Source: Psychroflexus tropicus DSM 15496 (GTDB lineage Bacteria; Bacteroidota; Bacteroidia; Flavobacteriales; Flavobacteriaceae). Taken from it: a stretch of 64,000 bases of DNA. Shown here in pieces: positions 1-8,091 of this stretch. The notes under the pieces are model-generated. The model was not told the origin of the DNA, did not search any database, and worked only from the letters and a program-made list of their open reading frames with translations. How positions within the stretch are numbered: the stretch's first letter is position 1; each line of letters starts with the position of its first letter. The translations under genes and the position numbers were made by a program. Where the stretch lies: the NCBI RefSeq assembly GCF_000378765.1, contig NZ_KB905343.1:128914-192913 (forward strand). The letters run 5' to 3'.

Positions 1-7
1 ATTAATT

Positions 8-751
8 TCATTTTTGAATGTTTTTTAATTCTAAATAGGCGAGTGCCTTAGCTTTCAATTCATCGATTAGGGCCAAGGGATCTTCTTTTTCCATAATCGA
101 AATAGTGTACTCATCTTCGGCGCAAAAGTAGGCAAAATCTTCAATGTAAATTTCGGGTATATTTAAGTCTTTGGTGATGAGGTTGCTGTCTACTCGTCTT
201 AAGATTTTATTTTTATTAGCCCTAACTATGCTATTCTCTTTTCGCTTTTTTAATCGCTTTGTTTGTCCGGTTATAGCATAAAGCAAAGGGGTGAGCATCC
301 CAGTGCTAGCACTGTAGAGTTCTCTGTCAATTTTATCAAGCTCTCTGGGAACACCAAATCCAAATTGACGCTGGTCCACGAAATCTACCTTTACATTTTT
401 AATGTCTTTTGTCAGATCCCCTGTTAATTGATATTGATTTAAGGTGACTTCTGGAAGTTCATTAATCTGAGGTTCTAAAAAAATCGAGGTTTTGTTTTTT
501 AGATGTTTTTCTTTAATGACAAGGGTATAAGTTTTGTGTTGCAGCGATGTAAATAGTATGGAATCATTGATGGTTGCTCTAATTTTGTAAGTTCCTTGAG
601 GACTAGAAACAGCGCCTATTTTCTTATTGATGTTGATTATATTGACCTGATAATCCTGAATAGAATCTGCATAAATTTTCCCTTCGATAAATCTTTCCTG
701 AGCTGAAAGCGTCATACTTAAGAGAAAAAATAAATGCAGTGTTTTTTTCAA
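8..751 (-). CDS. Secreted CarboxypepD_reg-like domain protein (first of a pair)
   Basis: This is a 247-residue exported protein of unknown function. Residues 1-17 form a Sec signal peptide ending in LSAQ. Residues about 20-95 resemble the carboxypeptidase regulatory-like beta-sandwich that starts many Bacteroidota outer-membrane proteins, including the typical LPEVTL stretch near residue 99. No TonB plug or barrel follows. The remaining 150 residues are charged and rich in K, R and E, with no motif I recognise. It lies 1 bp downstream of a similar gene on the same strand, so the two are probably co-transcribed and arose by duplication. A periplasmic or surface location is inferred. Confidence 0.75.
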   Translation of the reverse strand: MKKTLHLFFLLSMTLSAQERFIEGKIYADSIQDYQVNIININKKIGAVSSPQGTYKIRATINDSILFTSLQHKTYTLVIKEKHLKNKTSIFLEPQINELPEVTLNQYQLTGDLTKDIKNVKVDFVDQRQFGFGVPRELDKIDRELYSASTGMLTPLLYAITGQTKRLKKRKENSIVRANKNKILRRVDSNLITKDLNIPEIYIEDFAYFCAEDEYTISIMEKEDPLALIDELKAKALAYLELKNIQK

Positions 752-752
752 A

Positions 753-1532
753 TTAATTTTGAGATTTAAAAGATTCTGATTTTTTTATGAGGAACTCAAT
801 CAGGTCGAGTTCATTGCCCTTTTCTAACATGGACTTGGTGAGGCCTTTATCTTCAACAAAAAAGATAAAATTATTGATTTCACTTTCCTCGATATCCAGG
901 TTTTCTTTAAAGAAAGAATCTTTGTACATCTTTCTGACCATCACATCTACATTTTGAGGGAGTTTGTGATCCTCTTTAACCTCTCTTGAAGATAAGATTT
1001 CTCTAAAAATATTGGCGATATTCAAGCCATTTCTAATAAACCTTTGCTCTGTCGTCACATTCTCAGTAAGCGTTTGGGAACCTACATAAGGTTGGTTTCC
1101 TTCATACTCATTGATCACGGCTTCAGACTCTGGAGCTTCGTAAAATTCGGTTTTTACTTTTCTCACATCTACTTCAATATTGCCTTCTAAGTCGTAGGGC
1201 CTTACAATAACTTCATCTAGTGTATTGATTTCATCATTAATTTTGATGGTAAGTTTTTTCTTTTTTATGATGTTATCATCTATAATCACAGTGAAGTTTT
1301 GATACTGAATAGCTTCAAATCTCAATCTATCTCCCTCCTTTACGGTAATTCCAAATTGCCCGTATTCGTTGGTGACTGTCCCCTTATTGGTGTTTTGGTT
1401 TATCACTTCTATCTGAGAAGCCTCACCATCCTGAGGTACTATAACTTCTCCGGCCACATAAACTCGTTCCCCTATTTGGGCAAATAGAGATTGAAAAGAA
1501 AGCACTAATATAATTGTAGAGATAAATCGCAT
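753..1532 (-). CDS. Secreted CarboxypepD_reg-like domain protein (second of a pair)
   Basis: This 259-residue protein has a signal peptide ending near LFAQ (residue 19). A CarboxypepD_reg-like domain follows at about 25-110, with the TNEYGQF and LDEVIV segments typical of that fold. The C-terminal half is charged and shares the general architecture of the downstream gene: a DVRKVK/DIKNVK-type segment, then an N-F-F/Y-F region near residue 220 and an acidic end. Its ATG at 1532 is the first gene of a two-gene unit with only 1 bp to the next. Catalytic function is unlikely, because no active-site motif is visible. A structural or envelope-interaction role is a guess. Confidence 0.75.
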   Translation of the reverse strand: MRFISTIILVLSFQSLFAQIGERVYVAGEVIVPQDGEASQIEVINQNTNKGTVTNEYGQFGITVKEGDRLRFEAIQYQNFTVIIDDNIIKKKKLTIKINDEINTLDEVIVRPYDLEGNIEVDVRKVKTEFYEAPESEAVINEYEGNQPYVGSQTLTENVTTEQRFIRNGLNIANIFREILSSREVKEDHKLPQNVDVMVRKMYKDSFFKENLDIEESEINNFIFFVEDKGLTKSMLEKGNELDLIEFLIKKSESFKSQN

Positions 1533-1578
1533 ATGTTATTTTTAGTACAATCTACTTAAAAATTCACATATCCAATCC

Positions 1579-1586
1579 TAATTTTG
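1579..1586 (+). promoter_or_regulatory. Bacteroidota -7 promoter box upstream of pepE
   Basis: TAATTTTG matches the Bacteroidota -7 consensus TAnnTTTG. It lies 49 bp before the pepE ATG, in the divergent gap from the CarboxypepD_reg pair. I see no clear -33 TTG at the right distance, so this is a partial promoter call. Confidence 0.45.
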
Positions 1587-1635
1587 CCACTAATTTTATG
1601 TTAATTAAATTCACTTAAAAACTATACAATAGCCA

Positions 1636-2334
1636 ATGCAAGCCATTATCGCAAGTACATCGACAACTTATGGAAGTTCTTATCTTGAGTATTTATTACC
1701 GGTCTTAAAAACTCATTTTGAAGGGGTTGAGGAAGTTCTTTTTATTCCTTTTGCCAGACCAGGTGGAATCTCCCATGATGAATATACTTCTAAAACGACT
1801 ACAGGCCTACAATCTTGTGTTAAAAGCGTAAAAGGGCTTCATGAATTTAATGATATGCCTAAAGCAGTCCGAACAGCAAAGGCTATTTTTGTAGGTGGTG
1901 GAAATACGTTTTTGCTGGTAAAACAACTCCATGACTTGGGACTAATGACCCCTCTAAAGGAAAGCATTACTAACGGAGCAAAGTACCTGGGGACAAGTGC
2001 GGGTAGTAACATTTGTGGATTAAACATGCAAACTACCAATGATATGCCTATTGTTTACCCGCCTTCATTCCATACACTAGGCTTATTGGACTTCAATATT
2101 AATCCACATTACTTAGAACCTAATTCCAGCTCTACACATAAAGGAGAGACTCGTGAAACACGAATCAAAGAATTTCAAGCCTTAAATGACATAAATGTTG
2201 TAGGACTCAAAGAAGGAAGCTGGATAAAGATCAATGGTGGAGAAGTCACTTTAGAAGGTGAATTGCCAGCAGTTATATTTACTCCCGGAAATCCAATGTA
2301 TGAACTGGACCCGTCACAACCGATTAAATTCTAA
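1636..2334 (+). CDS. pepE: Dipeptidase E (alpha-aspartyl dipeptidase, peptidase family S51)
   Basis: A cytoplasmic serine peptidase that hydrolyses dipeptides with N-terminal aspartate. At 232 residues it matches the usual length of PepE. The nucleophile motif GTSAG places Ser121 in the S51 position. His158 (in NPHYLE) and Asp136 lie where the other active-site residues of PepE are found, and VGGGNTF near residue 87 is family-typical. There is no signal peptide. The glutaminase gene starts 3 bp after its stop, so both probably share a transcript. Together they release Asp and Glu from dipeptides and glutamine, fitting a peptide/amino-acid scavenging role. Confidence 0.92.
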   Translation: MQAIIASTSTTYGSSYLEYLLPVLKTHFEGVEEVLFIPFARPGGISHDEYTSKTTTGLQSCVKSVKGLHEFNDMPKAVRTAKAIFVGGGNTFLLVKQLHDLGLMTPLKESITNGAKYLGTSAGSNICGLNMQTTNDMPIVYPPSFHTLGLLDFNINPHYLEPNSSSTHKGETRETRIKEFQALNDINVVGLKEGSWIKINGGEVTLEGELPAVIFTPGNPMYELDPSQPIKF

Positions 2335-2337
2335 AAT

Positions 2338-3252
2338 ATGGATTACCAGGCTATTTTAAATATAATACAAAAAGAATTCAAGCCCAACCGAGATATGGGT
2401 AATGCAGCTAATTATATTCCAGAGCTGTCTAAGGTAGACCCGCTCAAATTTGGCATGTATTTGTATTGTAAAGATGGGTCTTCTTACCAATTTGGTGATA
2501 GCCAAGAAAAATTTTCTATTCAAAGTATTTCTAAGGTATTTACACTCACGCTTGCAAAAGAGCTTTTAGGGAAAGATCTGTGGAAACGAGTAGATGTAGA
2601 ACCCTCCGGTACTGCATTTAATTCTTTAACGGAACTGGAACGTGAGCATGGCATTCCTCGTAATCCATTTATCAACGCTGGTTCTATTGTGGTCGCAGAC
2701 GCCTTGATGAGTACCTTAGAGAATCCCAAGCAAGACTTGCTGAAATTTGTGAGAAAGCTTTGTGGTGACGACAATATAAATTTTGATGAATCGGTGGCCA
2801 AAAGCGAAAAAAAGCACGGTTACCGAAATAAGGCCTTAGTCAATTACATGAAGTCTTTAGGTAATATCAATAATAAAACAGAAACCATTTTAGACTTCTA
2901 CTTTCACCAGTGTTCTATAGCAATGACTTGTGAACAGTTAACCAAAGCCTTTATGCTATACGCCAATGAAGGAAAGCACTTTCAAACTCAAGAACAGGTG
3001 ATAGCTCCCCAAAGCGTCAAGCGGATTAATTCCATAATGCAAACCTGTGGATTTTACGACGAAGCTGGAGAGTTTAGTTATAGAGTTGGTTTACCCGGCA
3101 AAAGTGGAGTAGGAGGTGGAATTGTTGCTGTGCATCCAGAACAATATGCGGTCACTGTTTGGAGTCCAATGCTCAATAAAAAAGGAAACTCTGCCTTAGG
3201 AATGAAGGTGCTTGAGGAGTTAACGACTCTCACTGGCTTATCGATTTTTTAG
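2338..3252 (+). CDS. glsA: Glutaminase (beta-lactamase-fold, GlsA type)
   Basis: Hydrolyses L-glutamine to glutamate and ammonia. The 304-residue length is that of bacterial glutaminases. The catalytic S-x-x-K pair is Ser63/Lys66 in SISKVF. Other family landmarks are NPFINAGSI near residue 110, the GYRNKALVNYM segment around 160-170, and the glycine-rich LPGKSGVGGGIVAV stretch near 250. It follows pepE with a 3-bp gap and is followed by 67 bp holding the next promoter. I see no frameshift or unusual residue. Confidence 0.94.
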   Translation: MDYQAILNIIQKEFKPNRDMGNAANYIPELSKVDPLKFGMYLYCKDGSSYQFGDSQEKFSIQSISKVFTLTLAKELLGKDLWKRVDVEPSGTAFNSLTELEREHGIPRNPFINAGSIVVADALMSTLENPKQDLLKFVRKLCGDDNINFDESVAKSEKKHGYRNKALVNYMKSLGNINNKTETILDFYFHQCSIAMTCEQLTKAFMLYANEGKHFQTQEQVIAPQSVKRINSIMQTCGFYDEAGEFSYRVGLPGKSGVGGGIVAVHPEQYAVTVWSPMLNKKGNSALGMKVLEELTTLTGLSIF

Positions 3253-3307
3253 AGTCCATCAACTTAAGTTTTAAAATTTATTATTTCGTTGTTCGGGACT
3301 AGTCCAG

Positions 3308-3316
3308 TATATTTGC
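3308..3316 (+). promoter_or_regulatory. -7 promoter box (TATATTTGC) almost abutting the tatA-like start
   Basis: TATATTTGC is a strong match to TAnnTTTG. A TTG at 3289-3291 sits where the -33 element is expected. The G of the -7 box is only 5 nt before the ATG at 3320, so transcription would be expected to begin at or next to the start codon. A leaderless mRNA is therefore likely. Confidence 0.6.
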
Positions 3317-3319
3317 AAT

Positions 3320-3622
3320 ATGATAAATTATCCACTTTTTATTAGCGGTGCAGAAATAGCTTTTATTCTGTTTATTCTGATTATGGTGTTTGGAGCTGAT
3401 AAGATTCCGGAGATCGCTAGATTTTTTGGAAAGACTATGAAGTCTTTTCGTCATGCTACAGACGAAATTAAGACCGAAATCACCAAACAGAAGAAGGATC
3501 ATAATTTAGACTTCGATTTAAAAAAAGAAGTCGAAGACCAAACCAAAACTTTAGAATCTAAAACTTCAAAACTCAAAGACGAAGTTGAAGATGCCATCGG
3601 TCCTATCAAAAGACGATTTTAA
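3320..3622 (+). CDS. tatA: Sec-independent protein translocase TatA/TatB-like protein
   Basis: A 100-residue single-span membrane protein of the TatA/Hcf106 family, which forms the pore or adaptor for export of folded twin-arginine substrates. Residues about 8-27 form the N-terminal transmembrane helix. FGADKIPEIARFFGK is the hinge and amphipathic helix, corresponding to the G-x-K-K-L-P region of the family. The rest is a charged Lys/Glu coiled tail. TatA and TatB cannot be separated by eye, and no tatC is present in the window. The start codon directly precedes the hydrophobic helix, as expected. The PAP2 gene begins at its last base. Confidence 0.85.
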   Translation: MINYPLFISGAEIAFILFILIMVFGADKIPEIARFFGKTMKSFRHATDEIKTEITKQKKDHNLDFDLKKEVEDQTKTLESKTSKLKDEVEDAIGPIKRRF

Positions 3623-4203
3623 TGAAATTTGACCCATCTCAATGGGATTGGGAACTCATGGTTTATCTCAATAACTTGAGTCCGGATGTCATGGATCCTT
3701 TTTGGAGCTTTATCACCTATACCAAACATTGGATTCCTTTTTTTATTTTTCTCATTATATTGTTCTTTTATAGAGCGCATGTTAAAAAAAGTTTACTTGG
3801 TGTTGTTTCTGTTTTAGTTTGCGTTGGCCTTACTCATCTAGCAACAGAATTTACAAAATTTTTGGTCGAACGAAAAAGGCCTAATGCTACAGAAGAACTA
3901 ATGGAGCTGCTCAAGGTGCTTTACGAACCCTCAAACTTTAGTTTCTTTTCGGGTCATGCCTCAACCTCATTTGCAGCAACCGTTTTTATATTTCTAACTT
4001 TAAAATCAAGATTCAAACACTTGGGTCTTATTTTTATATGGCCAGTGCTTTTTTCATTGAGCCGTGTTTTTGTAGGCGTTCACTTTCCTAGTGATATTAT
4101 TGTAGGAGCTTTTGTTGGGACTCTTATCGGTATTTTTTGCACTCAAGCATACTTTTACCTAGAGGAGCAATTACTGAGTATAAGTGATGAGGATTATGCT
4201 TAA
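3622..4203 (+). CDS. PAP2-family membrane phosphatase
   Basis: A 193-residue polytopic membrane phosphatase, probably acting on lipid phosphates such as phosphatidic acid or undecaprenyl diphosphate. All three PAP2 signature motifs are visible: a Lys followed by RPN (C1, near residue 90), FSGHAS (C2, near 112), and SRVFVGVHFPSD (C3, near 153), carrying the catalytic His and Asp. Four to five hydrophobic segments surround them. It overlaps the tatA-like stop by one base, so it is translationally coupled. Its 3' end overlaps the convergent EamA gene by 33 bp. The exact substrate cannot be read from sequence. Confidence 0.88.
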   Translation: MKFDPSQWDWELMVYLNNLSPDVMDPFWSFITYTKHWIPFFIFLIILFFYRAHVKKSLLGVVSVLVCVGLTHLATEFTKFLVERKRPNATEELMELLKVLYEPSNFSFFSGHASTSFAATVFIFLTLKSRFKHLGLIFIWPVLFSLSRVFVGVHFPSDIIVGAFVGTLIGIFCTQAYFYLEEQLLSISDEDYA

Positions 4204-5046
4204 TATGGCAAGACCAATACCTATCCAGTTTTTAAAAATCACTCGCTCTCTAAACAGAATAATCCCAAGCAAAGTTGAAAATAACACGATGCTGACATTA
4301 TTGATGATAAAAATACTAGAACTATCCAGGCCTTCGATTCTTAGAGCCAGAATAAAAAAGTAAATCGAAAAATAATTTGGAACACCAAGAGCAATTCCAC
4401 CTATAACATCTTTGGCTTTAAAGCTGTGCTTCGCTTTTAGGTTTTTTATTCCAAAAGCAATTAGCCCTGTGATGAATGCAAACAAAAAAGTACTGGCAGA
4501 AAATAATGAGACCTCATCATCGGGAACGTAGGTGTTTTCTAAAAATTTAATACTACTCTCTACAATCCCACTTCCGAGAAAAACAAGTATTGGATAAATA
4601 AGGTAGTTCAAGTTTAGATCCAGACCATCCTTTAGCCTTACTGAAACTAAATAAACCGATACCAGCGCTAGAAAAATACCAATGACCTTTACCAGACCAA
4701 GTGGCTCATTGTAATAAAGGATCACAAATATAACTGGAATTGCTACGCTCATTTTACTGGCTACAGATACAACCGACATGCCACCTTTTTGAGTAGTGAC
4801 CACCATGAGACTGAAAACGATTATAAACATAGCACCCAAGCCCATTGAGCCAAAGAACCAATCTTTGTGAACAACAGTAAGAAGGGCTTCAGGCGATAAC
4901 TTACCTTGAAAAAGTAACCCTAAAATGAAGGCTGTAAAGTAATTAACGATTAAAGCATGAAGAGAAGTCACGTTGTACCGACCAAAAAGTTTGAATGTGA
5001 TATAAATCGCACTTGAGGAAAGTACACTGAGGATGAGAGCTATCAA
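4171..5046 (-). CDS. EamA/DMT-family transporter
   Basis: A 291-residue inner-membrane protein with about ten hydrophobic segments arranged as two five-helix EamA repeats (about 1-135 and 150-290), typical of drug/metabolite transporters. The substrate is unknown. Translation starts at TTG 5046, which overlaps the TGA of the upstream HAD gene; no ATG lies nearby before the first helix, so coupling with the HAD gene is likely. The last 33 bp run into the convergent PAP2 gene. Confidence 0.85.
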   Translation of the reverse strand: MIALILSVLSSSAIYITFKLFGRYNVTSLHALIVNYFTAFILGLLFQGKLSPEALLTVVHKDWFFGSMGLGAMFIIVFSLMVVTTQKGGMSVVSVASKMSVAIPVIFVILYYNEPLGLVKVIGIFLALVSVYLVSVRLKDGLDLNLNYLIYPILVFLGSGIVESSIKFLENTYVPDDEVSLFSASTFLFAFITGLIAFGIKNLKAKHSFKAKDVIGGIALGVPNYFSIYFFILALRIEGLDSSSIFIINNVSIVLFSTLLGIILFRERVIFKNWIGIGLAILSIILITYTQ

Positions 5047-5651
5047 AATAAATTGGATTTAAGAGAAAATAATTCTGAGACTTCTTCAAGACCAGCTTTA
5101 AGATGCCAGGTATGAATGCCCAGTGATTCAGCGGTAGTCACATGCTCTAAGGTATCATCTATGAATAGAGTTTGTTCTGGAACTAAATCATTTTCACCTA
5201 ATACAAACTCAAATATGTCTGGATTAGGCTTTCGGTGATGAATCTCATGGGAAAGATAAAATTGATCGAAGCAAGATTTGAACTGATTGTAATGACTGAT
5301 ATTTCTTTTCACCCAATCGATATGCAATTCGTTGGTATTGCTCAATAAAAATAATCTAAACTTACCCGAAGCTTTTAGCGTTTTTAGAAATGATAAGCGC
5401 TCTTTAGGAAATTCAATTAAAATAGAATTCCAGGCTTCTACAAAAGCCTCTTTAGAAAGAGAAAGATAGCGGCTCAAATAAGATGTAATAAAGAGTTCAG
5501 ATGAAATTAAGCCTTTTTCATAAAGCTTATTGATCTCGATCAATTCCAGATCTAGTTCATTAATCCCATTTAGTTTTAAGTGTTTATCGGTTGCAGATTT
5601 GTCTAGAGTCAAAAAGACATCTCCAAAGTCAAATATGATGTTTTTAATCAT
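5043..5651 (-). CDS. HAD-superfamily hydrolase (YihX-like)
   Basis: A 202-residue cytoplasmic phosphatase-like protein. Motif I is DFGDVFLTLD near the N-terminus, with Asp8 as the likely nucleophile. Motif II is LLSNTNE near residue 104, the conserved lysine is in RKPNPDIF near 141, and motif III is FIDDTLEH near 166. Residues 15-85 form the small helical cap of subfamily IA. The substrate is not predictable; sugar phosphates are common in this group. It overlaps ribD upstream by 8 bp and EamA downstream by 4 bp, forming a three-gene reverse operon. Confidence 0.88.
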   Translation of the reverse strand: MIKNIIFDFGDVFLTLDKSATDKHLKLNGINELDLELIEINKLYEKGLISSELFITSYLSRYLSLSKEAFVEAWNSILIEFPKERLSFLKTLKASGKFRLFLLSNTNELHIDWVKRNISHYNQFKSCFDQFYLSHEIHHRKPNPDIFEFVLGENDLVPEQTLFIDDTLEHVTTAESLGIHTWHLKAGLEEVSELFSLKSNLF

Positions 5652-6717
5652 TGTAATAGTAATTCAATTTATCTCCTTCAATATCAATTGACTTCTCAGC
5701 TTTAAGATTAAATTCAGGTGCTTTTACACCTTTTTGTATTTGATTTTGTCCGGTGAATACCCTGGCTTCATCCCACAAATTGAGATCTATAAAGCCTTGT
5801 AAAGTCTTGGAGCCTCCTTCTACAATAATTGATTGAAAGTCATAATCATGTAACCTTGATAGAAGCTGAGGTATAATTTCTTTGCTGAAGTCAATGCTCT
5901 CATAATTTAAAGCCCTTGAATGAGTTGAGCTAGGCGATTCACTAGATTGATCGTGAAAAACTACAGTTGGCTGTGACGAATCAAATAGAAATAAGGAATG
6001 TTCTAATGTGAGTGATTTGTCAATGACTATTCGTGTAGGATTTTTTCCTTGCCAATGTCTCACATTTAGTTTTGGGTTATCTTTCAAAGCGGTTTGAGTT
6101 CCTACTAAAATACTTTCTTCCTCAGCTCTCCATTTATGGACCAATTGTTGGGATTTGGAATTGGTGATCCAAAATATTTCAGAACTTTTTTGTGCTAAAG
6201 GAGCGATAAAACCATGTTTGGTCTCCGCCCATTTTAGAATGATGTAGGGTCTTTTTTTACGATGAAAAGTAAAAAAACGCTTGTTGAGTTCTTCACATTC
6301 TTCTTCACATACACCAACAGTAACAAGTCGATTTGCTGCTATCAATTTTTTAACGCCTTTGCCGGCAACTTTAGCAAATGGGTCTAAAGTGCCAATTACA
6401 ATTTTTGGAATTTTCTTATCGATAATGAGATCGCTACACGGAGGGGTTTTACCATAATGACTACAAGGTTCTAAAGTGACGTAAATGGTGGAAGACGATA
6501 ACAGGGATTGATCATTTACAGAACGGATAGCGAGTACCTCGGCATGAGGTTCTCCTGCTTTTCTGTGCCAGCCCTCTCCAATTATTTTGTCGTTATGCAC
6601 AATCACACAGCCTACTAATGGATTCGGATACGTTGTCCCAAGACCATGTCGAGCCAATTCAAGACATCTTTGGATGTAAAATTCATTGGTTTTCACAGGG
6701 TAAAAATAGAAAAACAC
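5644..6717 (-). CDS. ribD: Bifunctional riboflavin biosynthesis deaminase/reductase RibD
   Basis: Catalyses the second and third steps of riboflavin synthesis: deamination of the diaminohydroxy-pyrimidine phosphate, then NADPH-dependent reduction of its ribose. The N-terminal deaminase has the zinc motif His58-Ala-Glu60 and Cys85/Cys94 in PCSHYGKTPPC. The reductase domain runs from about 155 to 355. Both possible starts are GTG. Position 6717 gives 357 residues. GTG at 6696 gives 350 and begins closer to the conserved NEFYIQRCLELA segment, so it may be the true start. It is the first gene of a reverse operon with the HAD and EamA genes. Confidence 0.93.
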   Translation of the reverse strand: MFFYFYPVKTNEFYIQRCLELARHGLGTTYPNPLVGCVIVHNDKIIGEGWHRKAGEPHAEVLAIRSVNDQSLLSSSTIYVTLEPCSHYGKTPPCSDLIIDKKIPKIVIGTLDPFAKVAGKGVKKLIAANRLVTVGVCEEECEELNKRFFTFHRKKRPYIILKWAETKHGFIAPLAQKSSEIFWITNSKSQQLVHKWRAEEESILVGTQTALKDNPKLNVRHWQGKNPTRIVIDKSLTLEHSLFLFDSSQPTVVFHDQSSESPSSTHSRALNYESIDFSKEIIPQLLSRLHDYDFQSIIVEGGSKTLQGFIDLNLWDEARVFTGQNQIQKGVKAPEFNLKAEKSIDIEGDKLNYYYND

Positions 6718-6911
6718 GGTGGCAAACCATGTAGAATAGGATATCTTTTAAAACTAAAATTTAAGTAATATTTCTAGGCATAGTAATTGGTTGATTAAAT
6801 TTAAAAGACAGAAACGGTATATACTTATAAATTCATTTATTTTAGCATCCGTGGGCCAGCTAATGTAACCCCTGAAACTTAGTCAAAGAAATAGCTTAAT
6901 TCAAGATCACG

Positions 6912-7421
6912 ATGTCAAAAATTAGGATCAGACCAATAGAGAAAGAAAACAATGCAGAAGTAGCAAAAATGATTAGAGAGGTGCTTATTGAGCAAGGAGC
7001 TCCAAAAGTAGGAACAGCTTATGAGGATAAAGCATTGGACCAATTATATGAAACCTATCAAGATCCAAGATCAGAATATTTTGTTTTAATAGAAAATGGG
7101 ATAATTTTAGGAAGTGCAGGTATTGCTCCCTTAGAAAACGCGAATAAAGAGGTTTGTGAGCTGCAAAAAATGTATTTTGATCCGAGAGCCAGAGGCCGCG
7201 GACTTGGAAGTTTAATGATGAAGAAATGCTTGAATTATGCTATAGAAAAAGGATTTACCTGCTGCTATATCGAAACCCTACCTAGCATGAAAGCTGCACA
7301 GCAACTTTATATTAAAACTGGATTTGAATATATAAAAGAGCGTATGGGAGATACTGGACATTACTCCTGTTCTGTCTTTTTGAAAAAGTCTCTTGTTCAA
7401 AGTTCTGACAAGACTCAATGA
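6912..7421 (+). CDS. GNAT-family N-acetyltransferase
   Basis: A 169-residue single-domain acetyltransferase. The acetyl-CoA binding motif A is ARGRGLGSLMMKKCL near residues 97-111, and AQQLYIKTGFEYIKERMG near 137-154 is the family's C-terminal motif. The acceptor is unknown. The gene stands alone between ribD (divergent) and the convergent thioesterase gene. The 194-bp upstream gap shows no clear TAnnTTTG box and no structured RNA that I recognise. Confidence 0.88.
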   Translation: MSKIRIRPIEKENNAEVAKMIREVLIEQGAPKVGTAYEDKALDQLYETYQDPRSEYFVLIENGIILGSAGIAPLENANKEVCELQKMYFDPRARGRGLGSLMMKKCLNYAIEKGFTCCYIETLPSMKAAQQLYIKTGFEYIKERMGDTGHYSCSVFLKKSLVQSSDKTQ

Positions 7422-7488
7422 AGCCTATCAAACAACCTTAGCTAATCATTCAGTTGACGAACCACGCAACTAAAGTTAATTTTTAAAA

Positions 7489-7929
7489 TTAGTCCTTTGG
7501 AATCGCACTTGTTATAAGAGTCATAATTTCCTCTGGACAACGGATGGGTCTTCGAGTAGACTTGTTTACAAAAACCAAAACTGTTTGTCCGAGACATAAT
7601 AACTCGTTGCTTTGGTTTTTTATTTTATAGTCAAAAAGTATTGAGGCTGTTGGCAATTGATGTAGGCTAGTCTCAATATTTAAAATATCCCCAAATTTTG
7701 CTGGTTTTTTGTAATCTACTGTTAATTTGCTCAAAGGAAGCATTATTCCATTATCTTCCATTTTTTGATAGTGCATCCCAACCTCTCTTAGCCAATCTAC
7801 TCTGGCTTGCTCAAAATAAATAGGGTAAACAGAGTGATGTACAACTCCCATTTGATCTGTTTCAGCATACCTGACTTCGACTTCAGAATGAACCGAAATC
7901 GGAGAAATTCCTTTATTTTTTTTGCTCAA
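7489..7929 (-). CDS. Hotdog-fold acyl-CoA thioesterase (YbgC/4HBT type)
   Basis: A 146-residue thioesterase expected to hydrolyse acyl-CoA esters. VRYAETDQMGVVHHSVYP near residues 19-36 contains the catalytic aspartate and the Q-M-G-V-V-H motif of the 4-hydroxybenzoyl-CoA thioesterase group. YFEQARVDWLR follows as usual. The start is TTG at 7929; no ATG lies between it and the conserved region. It is a single gene, divergent from dnaA and convergent with the acetyltransferase. Physiological substrate unknown. Confidence 0.87.
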   Translation of the reverse strand: MSKKNKGISPISVHSEVEVRYAETDQMGVVHHSVYPIYFEQARVDWLREVGMHYQKMEDNGIMLPLSKLTVDYKKPAKFGDILNIETSLHQLPTASILFDYKIKNQSNELLCLGQTVLVFVNKSTRRPIRCPEEIMTLITSAIPKD

Positions 7930-8091
7930 AATTTATCTTTTAACATCTCTTTAAGTATAGGCAGAAAAAACGAGAATTTCAACCCAAATTTTATTTTTTT
8001 ATTAAAAAGTTTGTTCACATATTTGTCGTCCTGTTGAGGTCAAAAAGACTTCTTGAAATCTAAATTTTAATTTATTACTTTAAGTTTAACT

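Noticed and set aside
3328-3336. Single DnaA-box-like TTATCCACT
   Set aside because: It lies inside the coding sequence of the tatA-like gene and has no neighbours, so chance is the best explanation.
7807-8037. A forward reading frame overlapping the thioesterase gene start
   Set aside because: It lies mostly antisense to the recognisable thioesterase, is rich in Phe and Asn with no motif, and crosses the dnaA upstream region.
7930-8091. Possible oriC upstream of dnaA
   Set aside because: No cluster of TTATCCACA-like boxes or typical A+T-rich 13-mers is present. Flavobacterial origins are often not next to dnaA.
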